Assembly: GCA_017501645.1 (NCBI GenBank)
Contig: JAFVWN010000033.1
Coordinates: forward strand, 1-38,480
Direction: 5' to 3'
Source of the DNA: Clostridia bacterium
Lineage (GTDB): Bacteria; Bacillota; Clostridia; Christensenellales; UBA1242
DNA length: 38,480 nt
Shown: in pieces, positions 28,160 through 36,690 of the stretch
How the letters are laid out: the number at the start of each line of letters is the position of its first letter
Numbering within the stretch: position 1 is the first letter of the stretch
The notes under the pieces: generated by a model
Database searches by the model: none
What the model was told of the DNA's origin: nothing
The model's input: the letters and a program-made list of their open reading frames with translations, nothing else
Translations under genes and position numbers: made by a program

Positions 28160-29389
28160 TTACGCTACATCTGTTGCACGTGAAACAGTGATTAAAGAAT
28201 CTGTATCAAGTGGTTTTCCGTCACATCTGAAAACGCATTTTAATTCGTGGTCGTCAGTGTCCCAATTTACACGTCTTTGCATACCTAGATTGTAGTTTTC
28301 GTTGAAAACATAATCTTTCATGTCAAACATAAAGGCGGTAACTTGTTTTGCGGTTGTGCCTGAGCCGTTGTGGTTTGGCATATATTCATCACAATAAACA
28401 ACTTCACGTCCTAAAATGTAAGGCACAATCTTTTTGTCTGTGCCGTGGTCAAGACTTGCAACGGGGTTTCCGTGTTCGTCCAAGATATTCTTAAATGTGT
28501 TAAAGAATGTTTTCTTTGACATATACCATTTAGCCCCACTGTCTTTTCCGCTTGGTAGATTGCCCTCTAATTCTAACAAGTCAGAATATGTAAGAGTATC
28601 TTTTTCAAGGTTGAAAGTCGGAGTTTTTGAAAGAATACCCGTAATTTTACCGCTTTTTCCGTTGATAATTTCATTTTCTTTCCAAATTGTGATTGCCTCT
28701 ACAACTTTTTCAACGAAATATTTTTCCCATACATCAAGGGTCATTCTGTCAGTTTCTTCTGTCCAAGCAATACGACAATCTGCCTTATAGCCGTTGAAAG
28801 AAATCTTACCGCTTGTACTTGCTTTTTGATTTTCAGAGCCTTTTCCCTCATCTACATAATTTACAATCGGACGGAATGACGCAATAGGGTATTCTTGACC
28901 AACTGCAAAACTTGTTTTTGTTACACCTTTGAAAATCATTCCGAAATCACGTGATTTGTCAATGATTTGTGCAATCAAGTTTTGAGGGATAACGTCTCCA
29001 ACGTCAGAAGTAGAAGAAACCGCTCTTAGTTCCTGAGGAATAGCAATTCCTTTTGATACTAAATTACGGAAAGCCTTTCGATATTCTAGATTTTCCATTT
29101 CTGCCCCTCTTGTTTCATTGGACATAACGGGCTTGAATCTTTTTGGCTCTTGTTCGCCTGATTCATCATTTCTTGCCCCGTCCCCGTTGCCGTCAGTGTT
29201 TCCACTGTCGCCATTGTCTGAGTTGCCATCTTCTTTTTCCTTGATAATATCTTCAATCAATTTGATTTTTTCATTGATTGCCTTGATGTCGTCAAGGATT
29301 GCTTTTAATTCGTCTGCCGAAATATCGGCTCTTTGAGATTTTTCTACAAGTTCATTTTTCTTGTTTCTCAATTCTTGTAATTTATCCAT
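28160..29389 (-). CDS. HK97-type major capsid protein with N-terminal delta domain
   Basis: 409 residues. The first about 100 form a charged coiled coil (LRNKKNELVEKSQRADISAD, LIEDIIKEKEDG) plus a Gly/Asp/Asn-rich linker. This is the scaffolding delta domain, likely cut near RGAEMENLEYRKAF by the encoded protease. The remainder has the HK97 fold signatures (GIAIPQELRAVSSTSDVGDV, IPQNLIAQII, KRYF-like strands, GREVVYCDEYMP). The C-terminus ends near residue 409. Forms the icosahedral shell. Typical length. Confidence 0.9.
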   Translation of the reverse strand: MDKLQELRNKKNELVEKSQRADISADELKAILDDIKAINEKIKLIEDIIKEKEDGNSDNGDSGNTDGNGDGARNDESGEQEPKRFKPVMSNETRGAEMENLEYRKAFRNLVSKGIAIPQELRAVSSTSDVGDVIPQNLIAQIIDKSRDFGMIFKGVTKTSFAVGQEYPIASFRPIVNYVDEGKGSENQKASTSGKISFNGYKADCRIAWTEETDRMTLDVWEKYFVEKVVEAITIWKENEIINGKSGKITGILSKTPTFNLEKDTLTYSDLLELEGNLPSGKDSGAKWYMSKKTFFNTFKNILDEHGNPVASLDHGTDKKIVPYILGREVVYCDEYMPNHNGSGTTAKQVTAFMFDMKDYVFNENYNLGMQRRVNWDTDDHELKCVFRCDGKPLDTDSLITVSRATDVA

Positions 29390-29400
29390 AAGTAAGCCTC

Positions 29401-30054
29401 CTATAGTTCGCTTTGGATTGCAATTTGTAATTTAAGTTTGTTAAGTTCTTCACAATCAGTCGCAAAGTCTCCACTTCGTTTACGCATTTTCTCCAAAATG
29501 TTTTTTGCTTGGTCTATGTCCATAGCCCTAGCACTGATAGAAGTACCCCCATAGGCGGGGAATGTAACTGCCGATATTTCGTAAACCTTACCGATTTTCA
29601 AAATATCTCTGTGTGGATAGTCTGAGTTTTCTTCACTCCATTTTTCATCTTCAATGTCAAAACAGAATGACATTCCCGAAATATCCCCTCGTTTGATTGC
29701 AGAATATAATTCCCTTGCAGTTAAATTATTTTCAATGTCTAATTCTGCTTTAAAAGTAAAGCGATTTTTCTCGCTTGTCAAGGTCATTGTACTATTTCCG
29801 TTGTTTCTTCTAGAACGTGCCACGGGTATCATATCGAAATTATGATTTGCCAAAAGTGGTACGTCTGTTAAGTCGGTTTCTAGCAAAGCCCCACTTCTGA
29901 TTGTTTCTGAAAAACAACCGCAAATATCTGTCTTTTGTTCAAAAACGATTGGCTCTCCCGTTATGATTGCTTTTCCGTTGTCGTTTTCTTCTGCTCTAAT
30001 TTCAAAAGTAAAGTTTCTTTTTTCACCTAGTTTATTGCTCGTTTTCTTGCTCAT
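29401..30054 (-). CDS. HK97 prohead protease
   Basis: 217 residues of the U35 family. GEPIVFEQKTDICG, then SETIRSGALLETDLTDVPLL, ANHNFDM (the catalytic His) and SGMSFCFDI (the catalytic Ser). The end VTFPAYGGTSISARA is also typical. It cleaves the delta domain of the capsid protein during maturation. Overlaps the portal gene by 23 bp, common in this module. Confidence 0.92.
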   Translation of the reverse strand: MSKKTSNKLGEKRNFTFEIRAEENDNGKAIITGEPIVFEQKTDICGCFSETIRSGALLETDLTDVPLLANHNFDMIPVARSRRNNGNSTMTLTSEKNRFTFKAELDIENNLTARELYSAIKRGDISGMSFCFDIEDEKWSEENSDYPHRDILKIGKVYEISAVTFPAYGGTSISARAMDIDQAKNILEKMRKRSGDFATDCEELNKLKLQIAIQSEL

Positions 30055-31288
30055 CTTTTCCCCCTTTATTTTCGGCTTTTGCCCTACTCATTTGATATTG
30101 ATTTGCGATTTCAACATCTACATAGTTTAATGACATATAGCGTTTGTCCCCGTCCTCATAAGGTGGGATTCCAAACATTGAAAGCATATAGTTATTTGTT
30201 AAAGCCCCACGTCCGCCAAGTTCCTGAATAACTACTTGCTTTTGACTGATTGTCATTGATTCTATTCTGTCAAAATAGAATACTACTTTATTTCCAAAAC
30301 CAAAACTAGCCCGATTTGAAAATAAAGCCTTTGTAAATGCTTGACCGATTGAAACAATTAAAGGCTCTATAGTCGATTGTATAAATGCCTCGTGTTGCTC
30401 AGGGGTAAAATCCCCTTTCAAAATACTTAAAGGCACCTTAAAAAATCGCAAAATCTTTTCATCAATAAATTGCAAAGTCGGACTGTCTACAAGTTTAATA
30501 TTTCGATTGATTGGAATAAACTCTCCGCCCATATCTACTGAGGTAATTCCACTTTCTGAACTTGCTACAAGGTTATTGAACTTTTCTAGATTCTCTTTTT
30601 GCTTTTCCATTGAAATCATTGAGCCATATTTCAAAACCCCGTTTATTGCATAAGAGGATCTTATTGCATTAGGTAAAGAATCCATAAGGCTATTATTTAA
30701 TCTCAGGATTTTGAGCAAACTTTCTACATTTGCCCGTCCGTTGATATTACCGCCCATATAATCATTTGCGGTAAAATCTTTTCGCCAATGTATCAAATAA
30801 TCATAAGGCAATAACTCAGTCTTTGAGCCGTCCGAAAAAGAAAACTCTACAAACAAAGCCCCTGATTCATCTTCGTAAAATTGCGTTGCTATTGGATTAA
30901 GAGGGAAAAGGGCTACAAGTTTTCGTTTTGTTGTTTGTGTCTTTGGGTCTTTGTAATATTCCCATTGTGGATAAATGAAAACATTGTAATTAGTCATATA
31001 AAGATAAGTGATTTTACAGATAAAATCAGAGCAAGTCATTAAGTCATTCGGTCGCTCTAATACTCTTGTAATATCAGAATCTTGCGGAATGATTTCCTTG
31101 TTATTCTGTATAATGTGCATAGGGTGGCACTTTATCAATTCATCTGTAATACATTTAATTGCAGTTTGTACCACGTCACTAGCAAAGATATTATCTCCAA
31201 AACTAGTAAAAATAGGTCTATCCCCGTGCAACATCATTTTATATTTTCTTTCTTCAACTTGTCTTTTTACTTTCTGAAAAAATCCCAT
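30032..31288 (-). CDS. Portal protein (HK97 type)
   Basis: 418 residues. VQTAIKCITDELIKCHPMHI, DFICKITYLYMTNYNVFIYP, DYLIHWRKDFTANDYMG and LSILKGDFTPEQHEAFIQST are characteristic of the HK97 portal family. The C-terminal tail is acidic. It forms the 12-subunit ring through which the terminase packages DNA. Lies right after the large terminase. Confidence 0.92.
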   Translation of the reverse strand: MGFFQKVKRQVEERKYKMMLHGDRPIFTSFGDNIFASDVVQTAIKCITDELIKCHPMHIIQNNKEIIPQDSDITRVLERPNDLMTCSDFICKITYLYMTNYNVFIYPQWEYYKDPKTQTTKRKLVALFPLNPIATQFYEDESGALFVEFSFSDGSKTELLPYDYLIHWRKDFTANDYMGGNINGRANVESLLKILRLNNSLMDSLPNAIRSSYAINGVLKYGSMISMEKQKENLEKFNNLVASSESGITSVDMGGEFIPINRNIKLVDSPTLQFIDEKILRFFKVPLSILKGDFTPEQHEAFIQSTIEPLIVSIGQAFTKALFSNRASFGFGNKVVFYFDRIESMTISQKQVVIQELGGRGALTNNYMLSMFGIPPYEDGDKRYMSLNYVDVEIANQYQMSRAKAENKGGKDEQENEQ

Positions 31289-31300
31289 TTGCCCCGTCCT

Positions 31301-32968
31301 TTATGAGTATAAATCTAAATACTCTGTTCGATACATTCTGTATGTAGCGTATGCTATTATTAAAGACACTGCCCCGTCAATACGTCTAGAGGGTTGCTCT
31401 TTAATCTTGATTGCCATTATCTGTCCGAAATCGTTTACCTTAACTTGCGTATTTGATAAACACCATTTCAAGATGTCATTTTCATTGTAATTTACAACTT
31501 GACTTTTTAAGTCTGCCTCTAATAGTTTCATAGGCTCGGAAAGATATTTCGGACTTTGTGGAATAACTTCTAAAGCCTCACTTCCAAACAGTTCTTTCAT
31601 TCTGTTTACAAAAACTTTTGAAAGCCTTACGTCATAACCACATTTATATAATTGAATACCATAATTTTCATATAAAGAATAGAGCCAATCCGCCACTCTG
31701 TCAACTGCGATTTCGTTTCCCTCGCATATTTCTAATAAGCCCTCTAAAGCCCATTCCTCATATTTTGCCCCACTCTGTTTATCGTCACTATCTTGCAATT
31801 TTCTTTCAGGAATCCAATATTTTTGTATGATATAAACTGTTTTTTCTTCGGGTTTTCTTATGTAGACGCTACAACAAGTCATATCAGTAGTTGCCGAAAG
31901 GTCAACCCCTGATATTGCGTAAGCCCCTCTTAATTGCTCTAGGTCATAAGTTGCCTTGTAGTCGTAATCTTCGGGAGAAAGCCACGCAAGAGCATTATTT
32001 TGATGTATATTGAAATCTTTACAAAGTACGTGAAAACGGGTTGCTTTATCTCTTTTTGCTTTATCAAGATTAGAACGCAAAAAGGATTTTTTCTTGATCA
32101 CATCTAAACTCGGATTGCTTTTATACCAACTGTTTTCATCTTGCCATATTTCGTTTTCTGAATCCTGAGTATAAAGAAAAGCCAAATAATCATCAACCTC
32201 GGTTTCCCCGTTAAGCATTGCCCTGATTTCTTTTAATTCATTATCAAGCAAACCGCCATTAACAAATCCCTCAGTAGTTGTAATTATCATCAATGGATCG
32301 TCTTTTGTACTCATTGACTGCCAAATAGCCATATACAATTCGTTGTCTTTTGCGTTATGGACCTCATCAATATATGCCTTGTCGATTTGTCGCCCGTCTT
32401 TGTCTCTTGTTCTTGACGACATTCTGAAACATTCATTTTCATTAAAATTATTTTTTACGATTGAAAGGTTTTTGTGAAATCTACGGGGCTTTTTTTCAAA
32501 CCTCTGAGCAATCCCCCCGATTTCTCCCCAAATCAATTTTGCTTGCTTATCATCATTTGAACCGCAACAAATAACCTCACCGCCTGAGCCTATGGCCAAC
32601 TCTGTAAAGCCGTCAAAACTTGCTATTGCAGACTTGCCATTTTTACGTGCAATTAAAAGCATTGCTTTTTGAAATCTAAGAACGCTTTTATTTCCGTTTT
32701 CGTCTTTTCGATAGAATGAATATAAGGCAGTAAAAAAGGCTTTTTGCCACAATAAGAGTTTTGGAGGGATATTATAAAAAGGTTTCTTCCCTTGACGGCA
32801 GAATGTTTCCATAAAGGCAATACGCATTTTCGCCATTGAATCATCAAAAATGTATTTGTCGCTTTCTCTATCTTTCTTCAAGCGTCTTAACATTCTTTTA
32901 AGTTCAATGCCCGTTATGATTTCGCCACTGAGTACCTTTTCTGTGTATTCTGCTAGATAATCACTCAT
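31301..32968 (-). CDS. Large terminase subunit
   Basis: 555 residues of the Terminase_1 family. The ATPase has AMLLIARKNGKSAIASF (Walker A-like), QIDKAYIDEVHNA (Walker B with catalytic Glu) and MIITTTEG (coupling motif). The nuclease domain starts near YAISGVDLSATTDMTCCSVY (first acidic residue). RVADWLYSLYENYGIQLYKC and a C-terminal IKEQPSRRIDGAVSLIIAY with the last Asp complete the RNase H-like site. It cuts and packages the genome. Coupled to the small terminase by ATGA. Confidence 0.95.
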   Translation of the reverse strand: MSDYLAEYTEKVLSGEIITGIELKRMLRRLKKDRESDKYIFDDSMAKMRIAFMETFCRQGKKPFYNIPPKLLLWQKAFFTALYSFYRKDENGNKSVLRFQKAMLLIARKNGKSAIASFDGFTELAIGSGGEVICCGSNDDKQAKLIWGEIGGIAQRFEKKPRRFHKNLSIVKNNFNENECFRMSSRTRDKDGRQIDKAYIDEVHNAKDNELYMAIWQSMSTKDDPLMIITTTEGFVNGGLLDNELKEIRAMLNGETEVDDYLAFLYTQDSENEIWQDENSWYKSNPSLDVIKKKSFLRSNLDKAKRDKATRFHVLCKDFNIHQNNALAWLSPEDYDYKATYDLEQLRGAYAISGVDLSATTDMTCCSVYIRKPEEKTVYIIQKYWIPERKLQDSDDKQSGAKYEEWALEGLLEICEGNEIAVDRVADWLYSLYENYGIQLYKCGYDVRLSKVFVNRMKELFGSEALEVIPQSPKYLSEPMKLLEADLKSQVVNYNENDILKWCLSNTQVKVNDFGQIMAIKIKEQPSRRIDGAVSLIIAYATYRMYRTEYLDLYS

Positions 32969-33309
32969 AGATTTTTGAATTGCTCCATAAAATCGTCCAA
33001 GCCGTCATTTATCTCGGTTTCAATTCCTCTAAGTGCCATTAAAACGATTTTCAAAGAATTGTTGTAAGACTGTTTCAATTTTAAGTACATTCCGTGAGCG
33101 TCAGTCTTTTTTATTTGTTTCGGGTTTCGTGGGTTGCAAACAAAATGCTCTTTAGTTTTGATTTCTTCAATCTGATTTTCCAAGAAAACCATATCTTCAA
33201 GAGTAGGCATTAAAACAGACAATTTATTTTCATCTGCTTGTTTTACTACTTCAATGAGTTCTTGCAGTCTTTTATTAGTAGTTTTAATATTTTCCTTTTT
33301 CTTTTTCAT
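32965..33309 (-). CDS. P27-like small terminase subunit
   Basis: 114 residues, helical: LQELIEVVKQADENKLSVLM, FLENQIEEIKTKEHFVCNPR and NPKQIKKTDAHGMYLKLKQS resemble the central and C-terminal part of P27-family small terminase. They lack the full usual N-terminal DNA-binding section of longer members. It overlaps the large terminase by 4 bp. It should bind pac/cos DNA and stimulate the motor. Confidence 0.65.
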   Translation of the reverse strand: MKKKKENIKTTNKRLQELIEVVKQADENKLSVLMPTLEDMVFLENQIEEIKTKEHFVCNPRNPKQIKKTDAHGMYLKLKQSYNNSLKIVLMALRGIETEINDGLDDFMEQFKNL

Positions 33310-33337
33310 AGATCACTTTCCATAGATTTTCAAAATC

Positions 33338-33565
33338 TCATTTTTGGGGTCTGTGCGAAAGATAAGGGCGGGTCACAATTAAAAATTGTTTTCTCCCGTT
33401 TTTCTTTAGTGGGGCGGTATCAGTTTTGGAAAAATCAATTTCAATCAAACCCAACTTACACAAACCTTGTTCTCTAGTTGTTCTGCAACTTTTTACAGTA
33501 CAAGCACAAACAAACCTATCACCTTTCTTGATAAGATATTCACAATTTTTTATTTTGTAAAACAT
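33338..33565 (-). CDS. Small Cys-rich protein
   Basis: 75 residues with six cysteines in the first 40 positions (NCEYLI, CACTVKSCRT, GLCKL), a likely zinc or disulfide cluster, followed by a basic tail. I do not recognise it. It lies between the HNH-kinase fusion and the small terminase; the gap before the terminase is 28 bp. Confidence 0.5.
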   Translation of the reverse strand: MFYKIKNCEYLIKKGDRFVCACTVKSCRTTREQGLCKLGLIEIDFSKTDTAPLKKNGRKQFLIVTRPYLSHRPQK

Positions 33566-33575
33566 TCAATCCCCC

Positions 33576-34268
33576 TTAGTCTGCTTGATAATCTTCAAAC
33601 CATTCGTTTATGTATTCTGTCCACTCTTTGCGGACTAATTGCCTTGTATCATCATCATAAAGCCTTTGTAAACATTCCTCTTTGGTTGCCTCAATCAAGA
33701 TTGATTCCGCCCCTAGTCTTTCTATCAGATTGTTTCTATCCCTCTGATATGGAAATGTACCAATAACCCAAGCATTTCGCCAAGAGCCTGAACGCATTTT
33801 TATTTGATCAAGGATTGTATCTCTTACCGCAAAGACAATAGGCTTTATCTGATTAGGCTTTTTATATCTGAGGTCGCCTGATAATGCTTGATAGATACTA
33901 TCTAGATCAAGGATCAAATCCCCGTCAGTCTTATTGTCATTTACAAAGGTTGTCTTTCCGCTTAATGCAGAGCCATAGACAAGATACACTTTTCTATCCC
34001 ATTTGATACCAAATCTATTGTGTATCTCGTTATGACAAGGAATATGAACAAGTGCCACGTTCTCAGGATTAAGGGCAATATTCCAATCGTTAACATTCTC
34101 TAGAGTTAATGGCTCGATATGATGTCCAACACAAGAAGAAAGATTTGTTATAGGCTTTTTGCAGTGTTCACAAATAACAAACCCTAATTCATCTTGTCTT
34201 TCTAGTATGAGATTCTGTCTTAGTTTTCTCCACGCTTGCCCTCGGTAGAAGTCTGATAACTCTTTCAT
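33576..34268 (-). CDS. HNH endonuclease fused to P-loop kinase-like domain
   Basis: 230 residues in two domains. Residues 1-85 are an HNH nuclease: FYRGQAWRKLRQNLI, CEHCKK (zinc pair), VGHHIEPLT (the catalytic HH), then NPENVALVHIPCHNEIHNRF. From about 92 a P-loop domain begins: VYLVYGSALSGKTTFVNDNK (Walker A, G-x-x-x-S-GKT), DLILDLDSIYQAL, and WVIGTFPYQRDRNNLIERLG in the style of small nucleotide or polynucleotide kinases. HNH proteins next to terminase aid DNA cutting in packaging; the added kinase could act on the ends. Both domains look intact. Confidence 0.82.
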   Translation of the reverse strand: MKELSDFYRGQAWRKLRQNLILERQDELGFVICEHCKKPITNLSSCVGHHIEPLTLENVNDWNIALNPENVALVHIPCHNEIHNRFGIKWDRKVYLVYGSALSGKTTFVNDNKTDGDLILDLDSIYQALSGDLRYKKPNQIKPIVFAVRDTILDQIKMRSGSWRNAWVIGTFPYQRDRNNLIERLGAESILIEATKEECLQRLYDDDTRQLVRKEWTEYINEWFEDYQAD

Positions 34269-34690
34269 TTTCTAGTAAATATCCTTTTAGAATATACCTT
34301 GCCTTTTTTAACAGTGTTACTATTTTGTAAAAGGTTATCATTTACAGTTGTAAAATGCCCGATTCCTTTATCTGCATTTGCCTGAGATGTAGCCCAAAAC
34401 CAAACTTCAAACTCGTTTTCTTTTGCGTCATAAATGCCTACTTCTTTTCTTACATTCCAACTTTCGCCCGTGATTAGTTCTAGTACTCCCCAAGGTTGCC
34501 GTACATAGAAATTGTTTTTATCCTCGAAATCTTTTTTATTAAAATCAATATACCCGTGGTTGATTGACTTTTCCGCAATTCTCAGATAGTCAACTTCTTT
34601 TTTTGTGATTTCTTCACCTAGTTTGCAAAGACAAATAAAGTAGCAACCATTTGCACCCATTGACTTTATGAAAGATTGTATGTATTTCAA
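34265..34690 (-). CDS. Possible papain-like cysteine peptidase (endolysin candidate)
   Basis: 141 residues. GANGCYFICLCKLGEEI places a Cys early, as in C39/papain-like folds (N-G-C-x-x-x-x-L), and GIGHFTTVND supplies a His in a strand, with VRQPWGVLELITGESWNV between. The layout suits phage cysteine peptidases or amidases. Alternatively it belongs to a DUF261-like family seen in spirochaete mobile elements; I cannot distinguish them by eye. No other lysis enzyme is evident in the genome, although the lysis cassette lies 1.6 kb away. Overlaps the HNH fusion gene by 4 bp. Confidence 0.5.
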   Translation of the reverse strand: MKYIQSFIKSMGANGCYFICLCKLGEEITKKEVDYLRIAEKSINHGYIDFNKKDFEDKNNFYVRQPWGVLELITGESWNVRKEVGIYDAKENEFEVWFWATSQANADKGIGHFTTVNDNLLQNSNTVKKGKVYSKRIFTRK

Positions 34691-34691
34691 T

Positions 34692-35189
34692 TTACCACTC
34701 CTTTAATTCCGCAATCTCTTTTTTTAGTTCCATTTCTGCCTTTTTCATTTCAATCATACTTGGATCTCGGTGATAAACAGTTTCGCCCTTATATCCCTCT
34801 GAATGAGTTAAATTAGTTATCAGGAATATTTGTGTAGTTGCGTTTGGTCTACACCATTTCTCGTATTCCTCTACAACTGCAACCCATTTCCCTGAATCGT
34901 CTTTCCTTTTGGTTGTTTTCTTTTCTGTTATCCAATAGCCCGTAGCCTCTTTCTTTATAGCCTTTTCTAGTTCTTCTACTTGCGATACTTTGGCTTTTTG
35001 AAAGATGTCCGAGATTTGCGGAAAATCTTTTTGTGCTTGCATAAAAACAGAATAAGAAACCCCTAACAACTGAGCAATTTTTCTTTTGTTCAAGTTCGGG
35101 TCTTTTGCCATTTCTTCAAGTCGTCCGCTTTCTATGGCGGGTTTTATGATTGTTTCATATAGATTCGGTCTGCCTTTTTTTCTAGCCAT
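34692..35189 (-). CDS. Homeodomain-like (phBC6A51-type) small terminase-like protein
   Basis: 165 residues. RKIAQLLGVSYSVFMQAQKD is a helix-turn-helix, and ATGYWITEKKTTKRKDDSGK followed by WCRPNATTQIFLITNLTHSE matches the small-terminase/phage-transposase-like family in which a G-Y strand leads to P-x-x-x-x-x-F-x-L-x-N. The long charged helical end (MIEMKKAEMELKKEIAELKE) may oligomerise. Two small-terminase-like genes therefore lie near each other, this one farther from the motor. Confidence 0.65.
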   Translation of the reverse strand: MARKKGRPNLYETIIKPAIESGRLEEMAKDPNLNKRKIAQLLGVSYSVFMQAQKDFPQISDIFQKAKVSQVEELEKAIKKEATGYWITEKKTTKRKDDSGKWVAVVEEYEKWCRPNATTQIFLITNLTHSEGYKGETVYHRDPSMIEMKKAEMELKKEIAELKEW

Positions 35190-35194
35190 AAGTT

Positions 35195-35791
35195 CTATTC
35201 CTTTGGATATGGTAAAGCATTTTTTAGATACTTTTTCCGCTCTTTTTTATCAAAGCAAAAAATATATCTATACTTGCCTTTGCCCCGTCCTATTTCTATA
35301 TCATCTTTATATATTTTCTTTATTTCTTCAACTTTTCCCGTTTTACACCTATCGGCTAAAGTCTTTTTATGGACTTCTTTTCCTCTGATATAAAACTTCA
35401 TAGCCCCTTTTGTAAACTCGCCTTGATAAATCCAATTTGTAGCCTGATAAATAATTCCTTTGTGATCTTGGTCTTTATCTGCATAAGATACAATTATCTT
35501 TATTTGTGGATTGTCTTTTTTTAATCTTTTTAGTGCCATTGACAAGGCTTGACTTGTACAAGTTTGCTTTCCGTTAAGAGCAACTCTTACAAGTTCTAAC
35601 ACTTGCCCTTGCCAAAGATTAAAAGGTTTTGCTATTTGTGGATTTGCCCCGTACCCAAAGACAATAACACCACAAAAAAAACCTTGATTAAAAATTGCAT
35701 AAGAATAAACCGCCTGAGGCACTCTTTTTGCATAATGAAAATATTTACAAGCGTAAACAGTTTGTTTTCTAGTTGCTTTTCTGATTTCCAT
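35195..35791 (-). CDS. Mom-like DNA modification protein
   Basis: 198 residues resembling phage Mom-type N-acyltransferase-like proteins. YACKYFHYAKRVPQAVYSYA, GVIVFGYGANPQIA, LWQGQVLELVRVALNG and IVSYADKDQDHKGIIYQATN show the GNAT-like core; D-x-x-Q-x-H-x-G and Y-Q-A-x-N-W are typical of the group. Mu Mom adds a carbamoylmethyl group to adenine to escape restriction. The C-terminal part is basic and may grip DNA. It directly follows the ParB-like gene by a one-base overlap, a pairing seen in other phages. Confidence 0.75.
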   Translation of the reverse strand: MEIRKATRKQTVYACKYFHYAKRVPQAVYSYAIFNQGFFCGVIVFGYGANPQIAKPFNLWQGQVLELVRVALNGKQTCTSQALSMALKRLKKDNPQIKIIVSYADKDQDHKGIIYQATNWIYQGEFTKGAMKFYIRGKEVHKKTLADRCKTGKVEEIKKIYKDDIEIGRGKGKYRYIFCFDKKERKKYLKNALPYPKE

Positions 35792-36294
35792 TATTGCACC
35801 GATATTTTGGCAGAGGTAAACTCTAGCAACTTTCTAATATCGTTTTCTACTTTTTCAAACTCTCGATAATCTGAAAAAGTAATTTTCAAGATGTATTCTG
35901 TCTTTTCTTCTTGTACGGGGCTTTCTTCTGTCTCGATTTCTTCAAAGTCGCTCATATCAATTCCAAAGTCCGACATAAGAAAATCAGAGTATTGCAATTC
36001 AAAAAGCAAAGCGTCTAATTTGTCATTATCCCATTCGCCTATTGCAGAGTTTAACGCAATATTACACGCTTTTTCTTTTTCCTCGTCAAAATCAACTACT
36101 ACACATTCAATCTCTGTCGCTCCCTGAGATTTTAATATTTTGTATCGTTGATGTCCGCCAATTATATGGCCCGTTCTTTTATTCCAAACAATCGGGCTTA
36201 ATAGTCCAAAGGTTTCAAGGCTATTTTTAATCGCCTGATACTCTTTGTCGCTTTCTTTTAAGTCTTTTCTTGGGTTGTATTCGCTCGGATTCAT
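35791..36294 (-). CDS. ParB/Srx-like nuclease-domain protein
   Basis: 167 residues. NPSEYNPRKDLKESDKEYQA, IKNSLETFGLLSPIVWNKRT, GHIIGGHQRYKILKSQGATE and VVVDFDEEKEKACNIALNSA form the ParB-like (Srx) fold with its G-G-x-x-R loop. Phage versions are often next to DNA modification genes. The ATG at 36294 has a weak site; the frame runs upstream through ERVSIGK, so a non-ATG start (an ATT near 36321 after AAAGGA) is possible and would match homologues. The C-terminal half is acidic. Confidence 0.75.
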   Translation of the reverse strand: MNPSEYNPRKDLKESDKEYQAIKNSLETFGLLSPIVWNKRTGHIIGGHQRYKILKSQGATEIECVVVDFDEEKEKACNIALNSAIGEWDNDKLDALLFELQYSDFLMSDFGIDMSDFEEIETEESPVQEEKTEYILKITFSDYREFEKVENDIRKLLEFTSAKISVQ

Positions 36295-36330
36295 TTTTCC
36301 GATTGAAACTCTTTCAATGTTAATACATCA

Positions 36331-36684
36331 TCATTCCTTTGCTAGTTTATACCCAATAAAAAAACCGCCACAAACAGAAAGGATTGCTCCCCCGATTGCT
36401 ACGGCTTTAATTATTTTGTTTTCTTTCTCTAACTGATCGCAATATTGATTCATTTGATTTTGCAATGTCTGTAAGTTCGCTTGTTGTATTTTGAGCGTCT
36501 GCAATTCCTGATTCAATGTTAGCAACTGATTGCTCAATTTCTCCGCTTGTTCTATCAATTTCTGATTGTTGCTCTCTAGTTGCTCTAGTTCGCTTTCTGT
36601 TATATAGAAAGCCCCCAAAGATTCCGAAAAACAAACCGACAAAGAAAACACCAATAGCACGAAAAAAACGCTTAATCTTTTCAT
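36331..36684 (-). CDS. Candidate u-spanin (signal peptide, coiled coil, C-terminal TM)
   Basis: 117 residues. MKRLSVFFVLLVFSLSVCFS is a signal peptide whose Cys18 could act as a loose lipobox. FYITESELEQLESNNQKLIE begins a long coiled coil of Leu/Gln heptads (to about 90). IIKAVAIGGAILSVCGGFFI is a C-terminal membrane helix. A lipid anchor at one end and a membrane helix at the other is the unimolecular spanin layout that spans both membranes of diderm hosts. It wholly contains the 36407-36688 frame and shares its ribosome site. Confidence 0.65.
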   Translation of the reverse strand: MKRLSVFFVLLVFSLSVCFSESLGAFYITESELEQLESNNQKLIEQAEKLSNQLLTLNQELQTLKIQQANLQTLQNQMNQYCDQLEKENKIIKAVAIGGAILSVCGGFFIGYKLAKE

Positions 36685-36688
36685 ACAT
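36407..36688 (-). CDS. Nested i-spanin-like protein in another frame
   Basis: 93 residues, in a different frame but same strand, starting 4 bp before the 36684 gene. MYEKIKRFFRAIGVFFVGLF is followed by a membrane helix (to about 28), then a hydrophilic helical stem (REQQSEIDRTSGEIEQSVAN, SELTDIAKSNESILRSVRER). This is the i-spanin layout (N-terminal membrane helix, outer coiled coil). The AGAGGAT ribosome site is better spaced for this ATG than for the next one. Both frames look protein-like, so both may be made. Confidence 0.65.
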   Translation of the reverse strand: MYEKIKRFFRAIGVFFVGLFFGIFGGFLYNRKRTRATREQQSEIDRTSGEIEQSVANIESGIADAQNTTSELTDIAKSNESILRSVRERKQNN

Positions 36689-36690
36689 TT

